From Hydractinia symbiolongicarpus (Eukaryota > Cnidaria > Hydrozoa > Anthoathecata > Hydractiniidae), in the NCBI RefSeq assembly GCF_029227915.1, contig NC_079887.1, positions 4,836,001 through 4,900,000 on the forward strand: DNA of 64,000 nt, given 5' to 3'. Under the pieces are notes generated by a model, which was given only the letters and a program-made list of their open reading frames with translations, searched no databases and was not told the DNA's origin. Positions 38,178 through 48,896 of this stretch are shown one piece after another. The first letter of the stretch is position 1, and the number at the start of each line of letters is the position of its first letter. The position numbers and the translations under genes are program-made.

Positions 38178-38380
38178 ACTAAAACGCATGAGACTTGTAG
38201 TTTTCAAAAATGTTTTCATTTTTGATGAGACGCTGAATAAAAGAAGTTTAATCGCCGGCAAACGAAAACCTGCGATTTCCCGTAAATCCCGGACTCGGCC
38301 CGTATAGTCAAAAGTATACAAAGAAAGTACCCAGGGAGTAAACTCATTTCCCGAACGATTTTTTATATTATTTTTTCACC
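38178..38380 (+). repeat. Representative 203-bp monomer
   Basis: This is a consensus-like unit, used here as the coordinate system (position 1 is the A of ACTAAAACGC). In order it shows: the A/T-tract dyad (27-48), GACGCTGAATAAAAG (52-66), the palindrome GCCGGC (77-82), AAACGAAAACC (83-93), a C/G-rich stretch (102-125), GTATAC (138-143), AAAGAAAGTACCCAGGGAG (143-161), TTTCCCGAACGA (170-181) and a T-rich tract (182-200). By hand count it has about 77 G+C and 12 CpG dinucleotides. Because 203 is not a multiple of three, any reading frame shifts at each unit, and stops occur in every frame within a few units. Coding function is therefore not supported. Confidence 0.95.
38204..38225. other. Conserved hairpin-forming dyad (representative copy)
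   Basis: Perfect inverted repeat of two 9-base arms, TCAAAAATG and CATTTTTGA, around a TTTT loop. It lies at monomer positions 27-48 and recurs in most of the roughly 315 units. Variants with TTTTTAAAAATG lose only the outermost pairs. Variants with AAAAGTG/CATTTTCG or AAAAGTG/CAATTTTG carry internal mismatches. It could extrude as a cruciform or be a dimeric protein-binding site. Neither role can be shown from sequence. Confidence 0.85.
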
Positions 38381-38695
38381 ACTAAATCGCATGAGACTTG
38401 TAGTTTTCAAAAATGTTTTCATTTTTGATGAGACGCTGAATAAAAGAAGTTTAATCGCCGGCAAACGAAAACCTGCGATTTCCCGTAAATCCCGGACTCG
38501 ACCCGTATAGTCAAAAGTATACAAAGAAAGTACCCAGGGAGTAAACTCATTTCCCGAACGATTTTTTATATTATTTTTTCACCACTAAATCGCATGAGAC
38601 TTGTAGTTTTCAAAAATGTTTTCATTTTTGATGAGACGCTGAATAAAAGAAGTTTAATCGCCGGCAAACGAAAACCCGCGACTTCCCGTAAATCC

Positions 38696-38708
38696 CGGGC
38701 TTGGCCCG
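38696..38708. other. G+C-rich dyad CGGGC-TTG-GCCCG (representative copy)
   Basis: Perfect 5-base arms around a 3-base loop at monomer positions 113-125. It is present in the monomer subset reading GGGCTTGGCCCG and degraded in the common alternative GGACTCGGCCCG. It lies in the most C/G-rich part of the unit. Role unknown. Confidence 0.6.
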
Positions 38709-39395
38709 TATAGTTGAATGTATATAAAGAAAGTACCCAGGGAGTAAACTGATTTCCCGAACGATTTTTCAAATTATTTCTGCACCACTAGAACGAATGA
38801 GACTTGTAGTTTTCAAAAATGTTTTCATTTTTAATGAGACGCTTAATGAAAGAGGGTTAATCGCCGGCAAACGAAAACTCGCGATTTCCCGTAAATCCCG
38901 GGCTTGTCCCGTATAGTCAAAAGTAAAGAAAGAAAGTACCCAGGGAGTAAACTCATTTCCCGAACGATTTTTTATATTATTATTTGACCACTAAAGCCCA
39001 TGAGACCTGTAGTTTTTAAAAATGTTTTCATTTTTGATGAAACGCTGAATAAAAGAAGTTTAATCGCCGGCAAACGGAAACCTGCGATTTCTCGTAAATC
39101 CCGGACTCGGTCCGTATAGTCATAACTACACAAAGAAAGTACCCAGGGAGTAAACTCATTTCCCGAACGATTTTTTAAATTATTTTTTCACCACTAAAAC
39201 GCATGAGACTTGTAGTTTTCAAAAATGTTTTCATTTTTGATGAGACGCTGAATAAAAAAAGTTTAATCGCCGGCAAACGAAAACCTGCGATTTCCCGTAA
39301 ATCCCGGACTCGGCCCGTATAGTCAAAAGTATACAAAGAAAGTACCCAGGGAGTAAACTCATTTCCCGAACGATTTTTTAAATTATTTTTTCACC

Positions 39396-39659
39396 ACTAA
39401 AACGCATGAGACTTGTAGTTTTCAAAAATGTTTTCATTTTTGATGAGACGCTTAATGAAAGAGGTTTAATCGCCGGCAGTTTTCAAAAATGTTTTCATTT
39501 TTGATGAGACGCTGAATAAAAGAAGTTTAATCGCCGGCAAACAAAAACCCGCAACTTCCCGTAAATCCCGGGCTTGGCCCGTATAGTTGAATGTATATAA
39601 AGAAAGTACCCAGGGAGTAAACTGATTTCCCGAACGATTTTTCAAATTATTTCTGCACC
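39396..39659 (+). repeat. Long 264-bp monomer (4 of 9)
   Basis: Same fusion. The second half has GGCAAACAAAAACCCGCAAC. Confidence 0.92.
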
Positions 39660-40268
39660 ACTAGAACGAATGAGACTTGTAGTTTTCAAAAATGTTTTCA
39701 TTTTTAATGAGACGCCTAATGAAAGAGGGTTAATCGCCGGCAAACGAAAACTCGCGATTTCCCGTAAATCCCGGGCTTGTCCCGTATAGTCGAATGTATA
39801 CAAAGAAAGTACCCTGTGAGTAAACTCATTTCCAGAACGATTTTTTAAATTATCTTTTCACCACTAAAACGCATGAGACTTGTAGTTTTCAAAAATGTTT
39901 TCATTTTTGATGAGACGCTGAATAAAAGAAGTTTAATCGCCGGCAAACGAAAACCTGCGATTTCCCGTAAATCCCGGACTCGGCCCGTATAGTCATAACT
40001 ACACAAAGAAAGTACCCAGGGAGTAAACTCATTTCCCGAACGATTTTTTAAATTATTTTTTCACCACTAAAACGCATGAGACTTGTAGTTTTCAAAAATG
40101 TTTTCATTTTTGATGAGACGCTGAATAAAAAAAGTTTAATCGCCGGCAAACGAAAACCTGCGATTTCCCGTAAATCCCGGACTCGGCCCGTATAGTCAAA
40201 AGTATACAAAGAAAGTACCCAGGGAGTAAACTCATTTCCCGAACGATTTTTTAAATTATTTTTTCACC

Positions 40269-40532
40269 ACTAAAACGCATCAGACTTGTAGTTTTCAAAA
40301 ATGTTTTCATTTTTGATGAGACGCTTAATGAAAGAGGTTTAATCGCCGGCAGTTTTCAAAAATGTTTTCATTTTTGATGAGACGCTGAATAAAAGAAGTT
40401 TAATCGCCGGCAAACAAAAACCCGCGATTTCCCGTAAATCCCGGGCTTGGCCCGTATAGTTGAATGTATATAAAGAAAGTACCCAGGGAGTAAACTAATT
40501 TCCCGAACGATTTTTCAAATTATTTCTGCACC
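40269..40532 (+). repeat. Long 264-bp monomer (5 of 9)
   Basis: Same fusion, with GCATCAGACTTG near the start. Confidence 0.92.
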
Positions 40533-40938
40533 ACTAGAACGAATGAGACTTGTAGTTTTCAAAAATGTTTTCATTTTTGATGAGACGCTTAATGAAAGAG
40601 GTTTAATCGCCGGCAAACGAAAACCCGCCATTTCCCGTAAACCCCGGACTCGGCCCGTATAGTCAAAAGTATACAAAGAAAGTACCCAGGGAGTAAACTC
40701 ATTTCCCGAACGATTTTTTATATTATTTTTTCACCACTAAAACGCATGAGACTTGTAGTTTTCAAAAATGTTTTCATTTTTGATGAGACGCTGAATAAAA
40801 AAAGTTTAATCGCCGGCAAACGAAAACCTGCGATTTCCCGTAAATCCCGGACTCGGCCCGTATAGTCAAAAGTATACAAAGAAAGTACCCAGGGAGTAAA
40901 CTCATTTCCCGAACGATTTTTTAAATTATTTATTCACC

Positions 40939-41202
40939 ACTAAAACGCATGAGACTTGTAGTTTTCAAAAATGTTTTCATTTTTGATGAGACGGTTAATG
41001 AAAGAGGTTTAATCGCCGGCAGTTTTCAAAAATGTTTTCATTTTTGATGAGACGCTGAATAAAAGAAGTTTAATCGCCGGCAAACGAAAACCTGCGATTT
41101 CCCGTAAATCCCGGACTCGGCCCGTATAGTCACAACTACACAAAGAAAGTACCCAGGGAGTAAACTCATTTCCCGAACGATTTTTTAAATTATTTTTTCA
41201 CC
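40939..41202 (+). repeat. Long 264-bp monomer (6 of 9)
   Basis: Has GAGACGGTTAATG in the first half. It ends as the CCTGCG / TCACAACTACAC type. Confidence 0.92.
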
Positions 41203-42217
41203 ACTAAAACGCATGAGACTTGTAGTTTTCAAAAATGTTTTCATTTTTGATGAGACGCTGAATAAAAGAAGTTTAATCGCCGGCAAACGAAAACCTGCGA
41301 TTTCCCGTAAATCCCGGACTCGACCCGTATAGTCAAAAGTATACAAAGAAAGTACCCAGGGAGTAAACTCATTTCCCGAACGATTTTTTATATTATTTTT
41401 TCACCACTAAATCGCATGAGACTTGTAGTTTTCAAAAATGTTTTCATTTTTGATGAGACGCTGAATAAAAGAAGTTTAATCGCCGGCAAACGAAAACCCG
41501 CGACTTCCCGTAAATCCCGGCCTTGGCCCGTATAGTTGAATGAATATAAAGAAAGTACCCAGGGAGTAAACTGATTTCCCGAACGATTTTTCAAATTATT
41601 TCTGCACCACTAGAACGAATGAGACTTGTAGTTTTCAAAAATGTTTTCATTTTTAATGAGACGCTTAATGAAAGAGGGTTAATCGCCGGCAAACGAAAAC
41701 TCGCGATTTCCCGTAAATCCCGGGCTTGTCCCGTATAGTCAAAAGTAAAGAAAGAAAGTACCCAGGGAGTAAACTCATTTCCCGAACGATTTTTTATATT
41801 ATTATTTGACCACTAAAGCCCATGAGACCTGTAGTTTTTAAAAATGTTTTCATTTTTGATGAGACGCTGAATAAAAAAAGTTTAATCGCCGGCAAACGAA
41901 AACCTGCGATTTCTCGTAAATCCCGGACTCGGTCCGTATAGTCATAACTACACAAAGAAAGTACCCAGGGAGTAAACTCATTTCCCGAACGATTTTTTAA
42001 ATTATTTTTTAACCACTAAAACGCATGAGACTTGTAGTTTTCAAAAATGTTTTCATTTTTGATGAGACGCTGAATAAAAGAAGTTTAATCGCCGGCAAAC
42101 GAAAACCTGCGATTTCCCGTAAATCCCGTACTCGGCCCGTATAGTCAAAAGTATACAAAGAAAGTACCCAGGGAGTAAACTCATTTCCCGAACGATTTTT
42201 TAAATTATTTTTTCACC

Positions 42218-42481
42218 ACTAAAACGCATGAGACTTGTAGTTTTCAAAAATGTTTTCATTTTTGATGAGACGCTTAATGAAAGAGGTTTAATCGCCGGCA
42301 GTTTTCAAAAATGTTTTCATTTTTGATGAGACGCTGAATAAAAGAAGTTTAATCGCCGGCAAACAAAAACCCGCGACTTCCCGTAAATCCCGGGCTTGGC
42401 CCGTATAGTTGAATGTATATAAAGAAAGTACCCAGGGAGTAAACTGATTTCCCGAACGATTTTTCAAATTATTTCTGCACC
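42218..42481 (+). repeat. Long 264-bp monomer (7 of 9)
   Basis: Counterpart of unit 4, exactly 2822 bp downstream. Confidence 0.92.
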
Positions 42482-43090
42482 ACTAGAACGAATGAGACTT
42501 GTAGTTTTCAAAAATGTTTTCTTTTTTAATGAGACGCTTAATGAAAGAGGGTTAATCGCCGGCAAACGAAAACTCGCGATTTCCCGTAAATCCCGGGCTT
42601 GTCCCGTATAGTCGAATGTATACAAAGAAAGTACCCTGTGAGTAAACTCATTTCCAGAACGATTTTTTAAATTATCTTTTCACCACTAAAACGCATGAGA
42701 CTTGTAGTTTTCAAAAATATTTTCATTTTTGATGAGACGCTGAATAAAAGAAGTTTAATCGCCGGCAAACGAAAACCTGCGATTTCCCGTAAATCCCGGA
42801 CTCGGCCCGTATAGTCAAAAGTATACAAAGAAAGTACCCAGGGAGTAAACTCATTTCCCGAACGATTTTTTATATTATTATTTGACCACTAAAGCCCATG
42901 AGAGCTGTAGTTTTTAAAAATGTTTTCATTTTTGATGAGACGCTGAATAAAAGAAGTTTAATCGCCGGCAAACGAAAACCTGCGATTTCCCGTAAATCCC
43001 AGACTCGGCCCGTATAGTCAAAAGTATACAAAGAAAGTACCCAGGGAGTAAACTCATTTCCCGAACGATTTTTTAAATTATTTTTTCACC

Positions 43091-43354
43091 ACTAAAACGC
43101 ATGAGACTTGTAGTTTTCAAAAATGTTTTCATTTTTGATGAGACGCTTAATGAAAGAGGTTTAATCGCCGGCAGTTTTCAAAAATGTTTTCATTTTTGAT
43201 GAGACGCTGAATAAAAGAAGTTTAATCGCCGGCAAACAAAAACCCGCGATTTCCCGTAAATCCCGGGCTTGGCCCGTATAGTTGAATGTATATAAAGAAA
43301 GTACCCAGGGAGTAAACTGATTTCCCGAACGATTTTTCAAATTATTTCTGCACC
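43091..43354 (+). repeat. Long 264-bp monomer (8 of 9)
   Basis: Counterpart of unit 5, exactly 2822 bp downstream. Confidence 0.92.
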
Positions 43355-43760
43355 ACTAGAACGAATGAGACTTGTAGTTCTCAAAAATGTTTTCATTTTT
43401 GATGAGACGCTTAATGAAAGAGGTTTAATCGCCGGCAAACGAAAAGCCGCCATTTCCCGTAAACCCCGGACTCGGCCCGTATAGTCAAAAGTATACAAAG
43501 AAAGTACCCAGGGAGTAAACTCATTTCCCGAACGATTTTTTATATTATTTTTTCACCACTAAAACGCATGAGACTTGTAGTTTTCAAAAATGTTTTCATT
43601 TTTGATGAGACGCTGAATAAAAAAAGTTTAATCGCCGGCAAACGAAAACCTGCGATTTCCCGTAAATCCCGGACTCGGCCCGTATAGTCAAAAGTATACA
43701 AAGAAAGTACCCAGGGAGTAAACTCATTTCCCGAACGATTTTTTAAATTATTTATTCACC

Positions 43761-44024
43761 ACTAAAACGCATGAGACTTGTAGTTTTCAAAAATGTTTTC
43801 ATTTTTGATGAGACGGTTAATGAAAGAGGTTTAATCGCCGGCAGTTTTCAAAAATGTTTTCATTTTTGATGAGACGCTGAATAAAAGAAATTTAATCGCC
43901 GGCAAACAAAAACCCGCGATTTCCCGTAAATCCCGGGCTTGGCCCGTATAGTTGAATGTATATAAAGAAAGTACCCAGTGAGTAAACTGATTTCCCGAAC
44001 GATTTTTCAAATTATTTCTGCACC
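43761..44024 (+). repeat. Long 264-bp monomer (9 of 9)
   Basis: Counterpart of unit 6 (shares GAGACGGTTAATG), exactly 2822 bp downstream. Its right half is the GGGCTTGGCCCG type, unlike unit 6. Confidence 0.92.
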
Positions 44025-44836
44025 ACTAGAACGAATGAGACTTGTAGTTTTCAAAAATGTTTTCATTTTTGATGAGACGCTTAATGAAAGAGGTTTAATC
44101 GCCGGCAAACGAAAACCCGCCATTTCCCGTAAACCCCGGACTCGGCCCGTATAGTCAAAAGTATACAAAGAAAGTACCCAGGGAGTAAACTCATTTCCCG
44201 AACGATTTTTTATATTATTTTTTCACCACTAAAACGCATGAGACTTGTAGTTTTCAAAAATGTTTTCATTTTTGATAAGACGCTGAATAAAAGAAGTTTA
44301 ATCGCCGGCAAACGAAAACCCGCGATTTCCCGTAAATCCCGGGCTTGGCCCGCATAGTCGAATGTATACAAAGAAAATACCCAGGGAGTAAACTAATTTC
44401 CCGAAAGATTTTTTAATTTTTTTTTTCACCACTAAAACGCATGAGACTTGTAGTTTTTAAAAATGTTTTCATTTTTGATGAGACGCTGAATAAATAAAGT
44501 TTAATCGCCGGCAAACGAAAACCCGCCATTTCCCGTAAACCCCGGACTCGGCCCGTATAGTCAAAAGTATACAAAGAAAGTACCCAGGGAGTAAACTCAT
44601 TTCTCGAACGATTTTTTATATTATTTTTTCACCACTAAAACGCATGAGACTTGTAGTTTTCAAAAATGTTTTCATTTTTGATGGGACGCTGAATAAAATA
44701 AGTTTAATCGCCGGCAAACGAAAACCCGCGATTTCCCGTAAATTCCGGACTCAACCCGTATAGTGAAAAGTATACAAAGAAAGTACCCAGGGAGTAAACT
44801 CATTTCCCGAACGATTTTTTTAATTATTTTTTCACC

Positions 44837-45445
44837 ACTAAAACGCATGAGACTTGTAGTTTTCAAAAATGTTTTCATTTTTGATGAGACGCTTAATGAA
44901 AGAGGTTTAATCGCCGGCAAACGAAAACCCGCGATTTCCCGTAAATCCCGGGCTTGGCCCGCATTGTGGAATGTATACAAAGAAAGTACCCAGGGAGTAA
45001 ACTAATTTTCCGAACGATTTTTTAAATTTTTTTTTCACCACTAAAACGCAAGAGACTTGTAGTTTTTAAAAATGTTTTCATTTTTGATGAGACGCTGAAT
45101 AAAAGAAGTTTAATCGCCGGCAAACGAAAACCCGCGACTTCCCGTAAATCCCGGACTCGGCCCGTATAGTCAAAAGTATACAAAGAAAGTACCCAGGGAG
45201 TAAACTCATTTCCCGAACGATTTTTTAAATTATTTTTTCACCACTAAAACGCATGAGACTTGTAGTTTTCAGAAATGTTTTCATTTTTGATGAGACGCTT
45301 AATGAAAGTGGTTTAATCGCCGGTAAACGAAAACCCGCAATTTCCCGTAAATCCCGGGTTTGGCCCGTATAGTCGAATGTATACAAAGAAAGTAACCTGT
45401 GAGTAAACTCATTTCAAAAACGATTTTTTAAAGTATCTTTTCACC
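44837..45445 (+). repeat. Three-monomer block resembling domain I J-K-L
   Basis: The unit at 45,243 shares the linked L variants: TTTTCAGAAATG, AGTGGTTTAATCGCCGG, GGTAAACG, AAAGTAACCTGTGAG and CATTTCAAAAACG. The unit before it is K-like (TTTTTAAAAATG, GGACTCGGCCCG). The one before that has the GCCCGCAT and CTAATTT ending of J. Confidence 0.75.
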
Positions 45446-46460
45446 ACTAAAACGCATGAGACTTGTAGTTTTCAAAAATGTTTTCATTTTTGATGAGACG
45501 CTGAATAAAAGAAGTTTAATCGCCGGCAAACAAAAACCCGCGATTTCCCGTAAATCCCGGGCTTGGCCCGTATAGTTGAATGTATATAAAGAAAGTACCC
45601 AGGAAGTAAACTGATTTCCCGAACGATTTTTCAAATTATTTCTGCACCACTAGAACGAATGAGACTTGTAGTTTTCAAAAATGTTTTCATTTTTGTTGAG
45701 ACGCTTAATGAAAGAGGTTTAATCGCCGGCAAACGAAAACCCGCCATTTCCCGTAAACCCCGGACTCGGCCCGTATAGTCAAAAGTATACAAAGAAAGTA
45801 CCCAGGGAGTAAACTCATTTCCCGAACGATTTTTTATATTATTTTTTCACCAATAAAACGCATGAGACTTGTAGTTTTCAAAAATGTTTTCATTTTTGAT
45901 GGGACGCTGAATAAAAGAAGTTTAATCGCCGGCAAACGAAAACCCGCGATTTCCCGTAAATCCCGGGTTTGGCCCGTATAGTCGAATGTATACAAAGAAA
46001 GTAACCTGTGAGTAAACTCATTTCAAAAACGATTTTTTAAAGTATCTTTTCACCACTAAAACGCATGAGACTTGTAGTTTTCAAAAATGTTTTCATTTTT
46101 GATGAGACGCTGAATAAAAGAAGTTTAATCGCCGGCAAACAAAAACCCACGATTTCCCGTAAATCCCGGGCTTGGCCCGTATGCTTGAATGTATATAAAG
46201 AAAGTACCCAGGGAGTAAACTGATTTCCCGAACGATTTTTCAAATTATTTCTGCACCACTAGAACGAATGAGACTTGTAGTTTTCAAAAATGTTTTCATT
46301 TTTGTTGAGACGCTTAATGAAAGAGGTTTAATCGCCGGCAAACGAAAACCCGCCATTTCCCGTAAACCCCGGACTCGGCCCGTATAGTCAAAAGTATACA
46401 AAGAAAGTACCCAGGGAGTAAACTCATTTCCCGAACGATTTTTTATATTATTTTTTCACC

Positions 46461-46866
46461 ACTAAAACGCATGAGACTTGTAGTTTTCAAAAATGTTTTC
46501 ATTTTTGATGGGACGCTGAATAAAAGAAGTTTAATCGCCGGCAAACGAAAACCCGCGATTTCCCGTAAATCCCGGACTCGGCCCGTATAGTGAAAAGTAT
46601 ACAAAGAAAGTACCCTGTGAGTAAACTCATTTCCAAAACGATTTTTTAAAGTATCTTTTCACCACTAAAACGCATGAGACTTGTAGTTTTCAAAAATGTT
46701 TTCATTTTTGATGAGACGCTGAATAAAAGAAGTTTAATCGCCGGCAAACGAAAACCCTCGATTTCCCGTAAATCCCGGGCTTGGCCTGCATAGTCGAATG
46801 GATCCAAAAAAAGTACCCAGGGAGTAAACTAATTTCCCGAACGATTTTTTAATTTTTTTTTTCACC
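46461..46866 (+). repeat. Dimer resembling domain I H-J
   Basis: The first unit has GATGGGACGCTG, TAGTGAAAAG and the CCAAAACG/AAAGTATC junction of H. The second has CCTCGATTTCCC, GCATAGTCGAATGGAT, CAAAAAAAG and TTTTTTAATTTTTTTTTTC, the combination otherwise seen only in J at about 3.8 and 9.25 kb. Confidence 0.8.
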
Positions 46867-48896
46867 ACTAAAACGCATGAGACTTGTAGTTTTTAAGAAT
46901 GTTTTCATTTTTGATGAGACGCTGAATAAAATCAATTTAATCGCCGGCAAACGAAAACCCTCGATTTCCCGTAAATTCCGGGCTTGGCCCGCATAGTCGA
47001 ATGTATACAAAGAAAGTACCCAGGGAGTAAACTAATTTTCCGAACGATTTTTTAAATTTTTTTTTCACCACTAAAACGCAAGAGACTTGTAGTTTTTTAA
47101 AATGTTTTCATTTTTGATGAGACGCTGAATAAAAGAAGTTTAATCGCCGGCAAACGAAAACCCGCGACTTCCCGTAAATCCCGGACTCGGCCCGTATAGT
47201 CAAAAGTATACAAAGAAAGTACCCAGGGAGTAAACTCATTTCCAAAACGATTTTTTAAAGTATCTTTTCACCACTAAAACGCACGAGACTTGTAGTTTTC
47301 AATAATGTTTTCATTTTTGATGAGACGCTGAATAAAAGAAGTTTAATCGCCGGCAAACGAAAACCCGCCATTTCCCGTAAACCCCGGACTCGGCCCGTAT
47401 AGTCAAAAGTATACAAAGAAAGTACCCAGGGAGTAAACTCATTTCCAAAACGATTTTTTAAAGTATCTTTTCACCACTAAAACGCACGAGACTTGTAGTT
47501 TTCAGAAATGTTTTCATTTTTGATGAGACGCTGAATAAAAGAAGTTTAATCGCCGGCAAACAAAAACCCGCGATTTCCCGTAAATCCCGGGCTTGGCCCG
47601 TATAGTTGAATGTATATAAAGAAAGTACCCAGTGAGTAAACTGATTTCCCGAACGATTTTTTAAATTATTTCTGCACCACTAGAACGAATGAGACTTGTA
47701 GTTTTCAAAAATGTTTTCATTTTTGATGAGACGCTTAATGAAAGAGGTTTAATCGCCGGCAAACGAAAACCCGCCATTTCCCGTAAACCCCGGACTCGGC
47801 CCGTATAGTCAAAAGTATACAAAGAAAGTACCCAGGGAGTAAACTCATTTCCCGAACGATTTTTTATATTATTTTTTCACCACTAAAACGCATGAGACTT
47901 GTAGTTTTCAAAAATGTTTTCATTTTTGATGGGACGCTGAATAAAAGAAGTTTAATCGCCGGCAAACGAAAACCCGCGATTTCCCGTAAATCCCGGACTC
48001 AACCCGTATAGTGAAAAGTATACAAAGAAAGTACCCAGGGAGTAAACTCATTTCCCGAACGATTTTTTAAATTATTTTTTCACCACTAAAACGCATGAGA
48101 CTTGTAGTTTTCAAAAATGTTTTCATTTTTGATGAGACGCTTAATGAAAGAGGTTTAATCGCCGGCAAACGAAAACCCGCGATTTCCCGTAAATCCCGGG
48201 TTTGGCCCGTATAGTCGAATGTATACAAAGAAAGTAACCTGTGAGTAAACTCATTTCCAAAACGATTTTTTAAAGTATCTTTTCACCACTAAAACGCACG
48301 AGACTTGTAGTTTTCAAAAATGTTTTCATTTTTGATGAGACGCTGAATAAAAGAAGTTTAATCGCCGGCAAACGAAAACCCGCGATTTCCCGTAAATCCC
48401 GGGCTTGGCCCGCATTGTCGAATGTATACAAAGAAAGTACCCAGGGAGTAAACTACTTTCCCGAACGATTTTTTAAATTTTTTTTTCACCACTAAAACGC
48501 ATGAGACTTGTAGTTTTTGAAAATGTTTTCATTTTTGACGAGACGCTGAATAAAAGAAGTTTTATCGCTGGCAAACGAAAACCCGCGACTTCCCGTAAAT
48601 CACGGACTCGGCCCGTATAGTCAAAAGTATACAAAGAAAGTACCCAGCGAGTAAACTCATTTCCCGAACGATTTTTTAAATTATTTTTTCACCACTAAAA
48701 CGCATGAGACCTGTAGTTTTCAAAGATGTTTTAATTTTTGATGGGACGCTGAATAAAAGAAGTTTAATCGCCGGTAAACGAAAACCCGCGATTTCCCGTA
48801 AATCCTGGACTCGGCCCGTATAGTGAAAAGTATACAAAGAAAGTACCCTGTGAGTAAACTCATTTCCAGAACGATTTTTTAAGGTATCTTTTCACC

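Larger units (their letters stand above)
37569..38583 (+). repeat. Domain II, five linking monomers
   Basis: Consensus-like units between the 1076-bp and 2822-bp HORs. The last of them (ACTAAATCGCATGAG, CTCGACCCG) also precedes the second 2822-bp copy, so the larger duplication extends about one monomer to the left of the block boundary used here. Confidence 0.82.
38584..41405 (+). repeat. 2822-bp HOR copy 1 (13 monomers, three of 264 bp)
   Basis: Ten 203-bp and three 264-bp units add up to 2822. The three long units, CTAAATCGCATG, GTAAAGAAAGAAAG, ATTTGACCACTAAAGCCC and GACGGTTAATG recur in the next copy at the same offset. Confidence 0.92.
41406..44227 (+). repeat. 2822-bp HOR copy 2, with a conversion-like patch
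   Basis: Collinear with copy 1 except near 42,820-42,910. There it has TTATTTGACCACTAAAGCCCA, a sequence that in copy 1 lies about 1.1 kb earlier in the unit. At that position copy 1 has TCATAACTACAC and ordinary CACCACTAAAACG. Confidence 0.9.
44228..48896 (+). repeat. Domain III left part, heterogeneous monomers
   Basis: Introduces the variants that mark domain III: GGCCCGCATAGTCGAATG, AAATTTTTTTTTCACC and CCAAAACG with AAAGTATC. The last CTGCACCACTAGAACG junction of the window is at about 47,670. Units here alternate with domain II types, so the boundary is gradual. Confidence 0.82.

Noticed and set aside
38350-38380. T-rich tract with A3 and TTA between T6 runs as a bent-DNA or origin element
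   Set aside because: A-tracts are frequent throughout the unit and helical phasing could not be measured by eye. Kept only as part of the monomer description.
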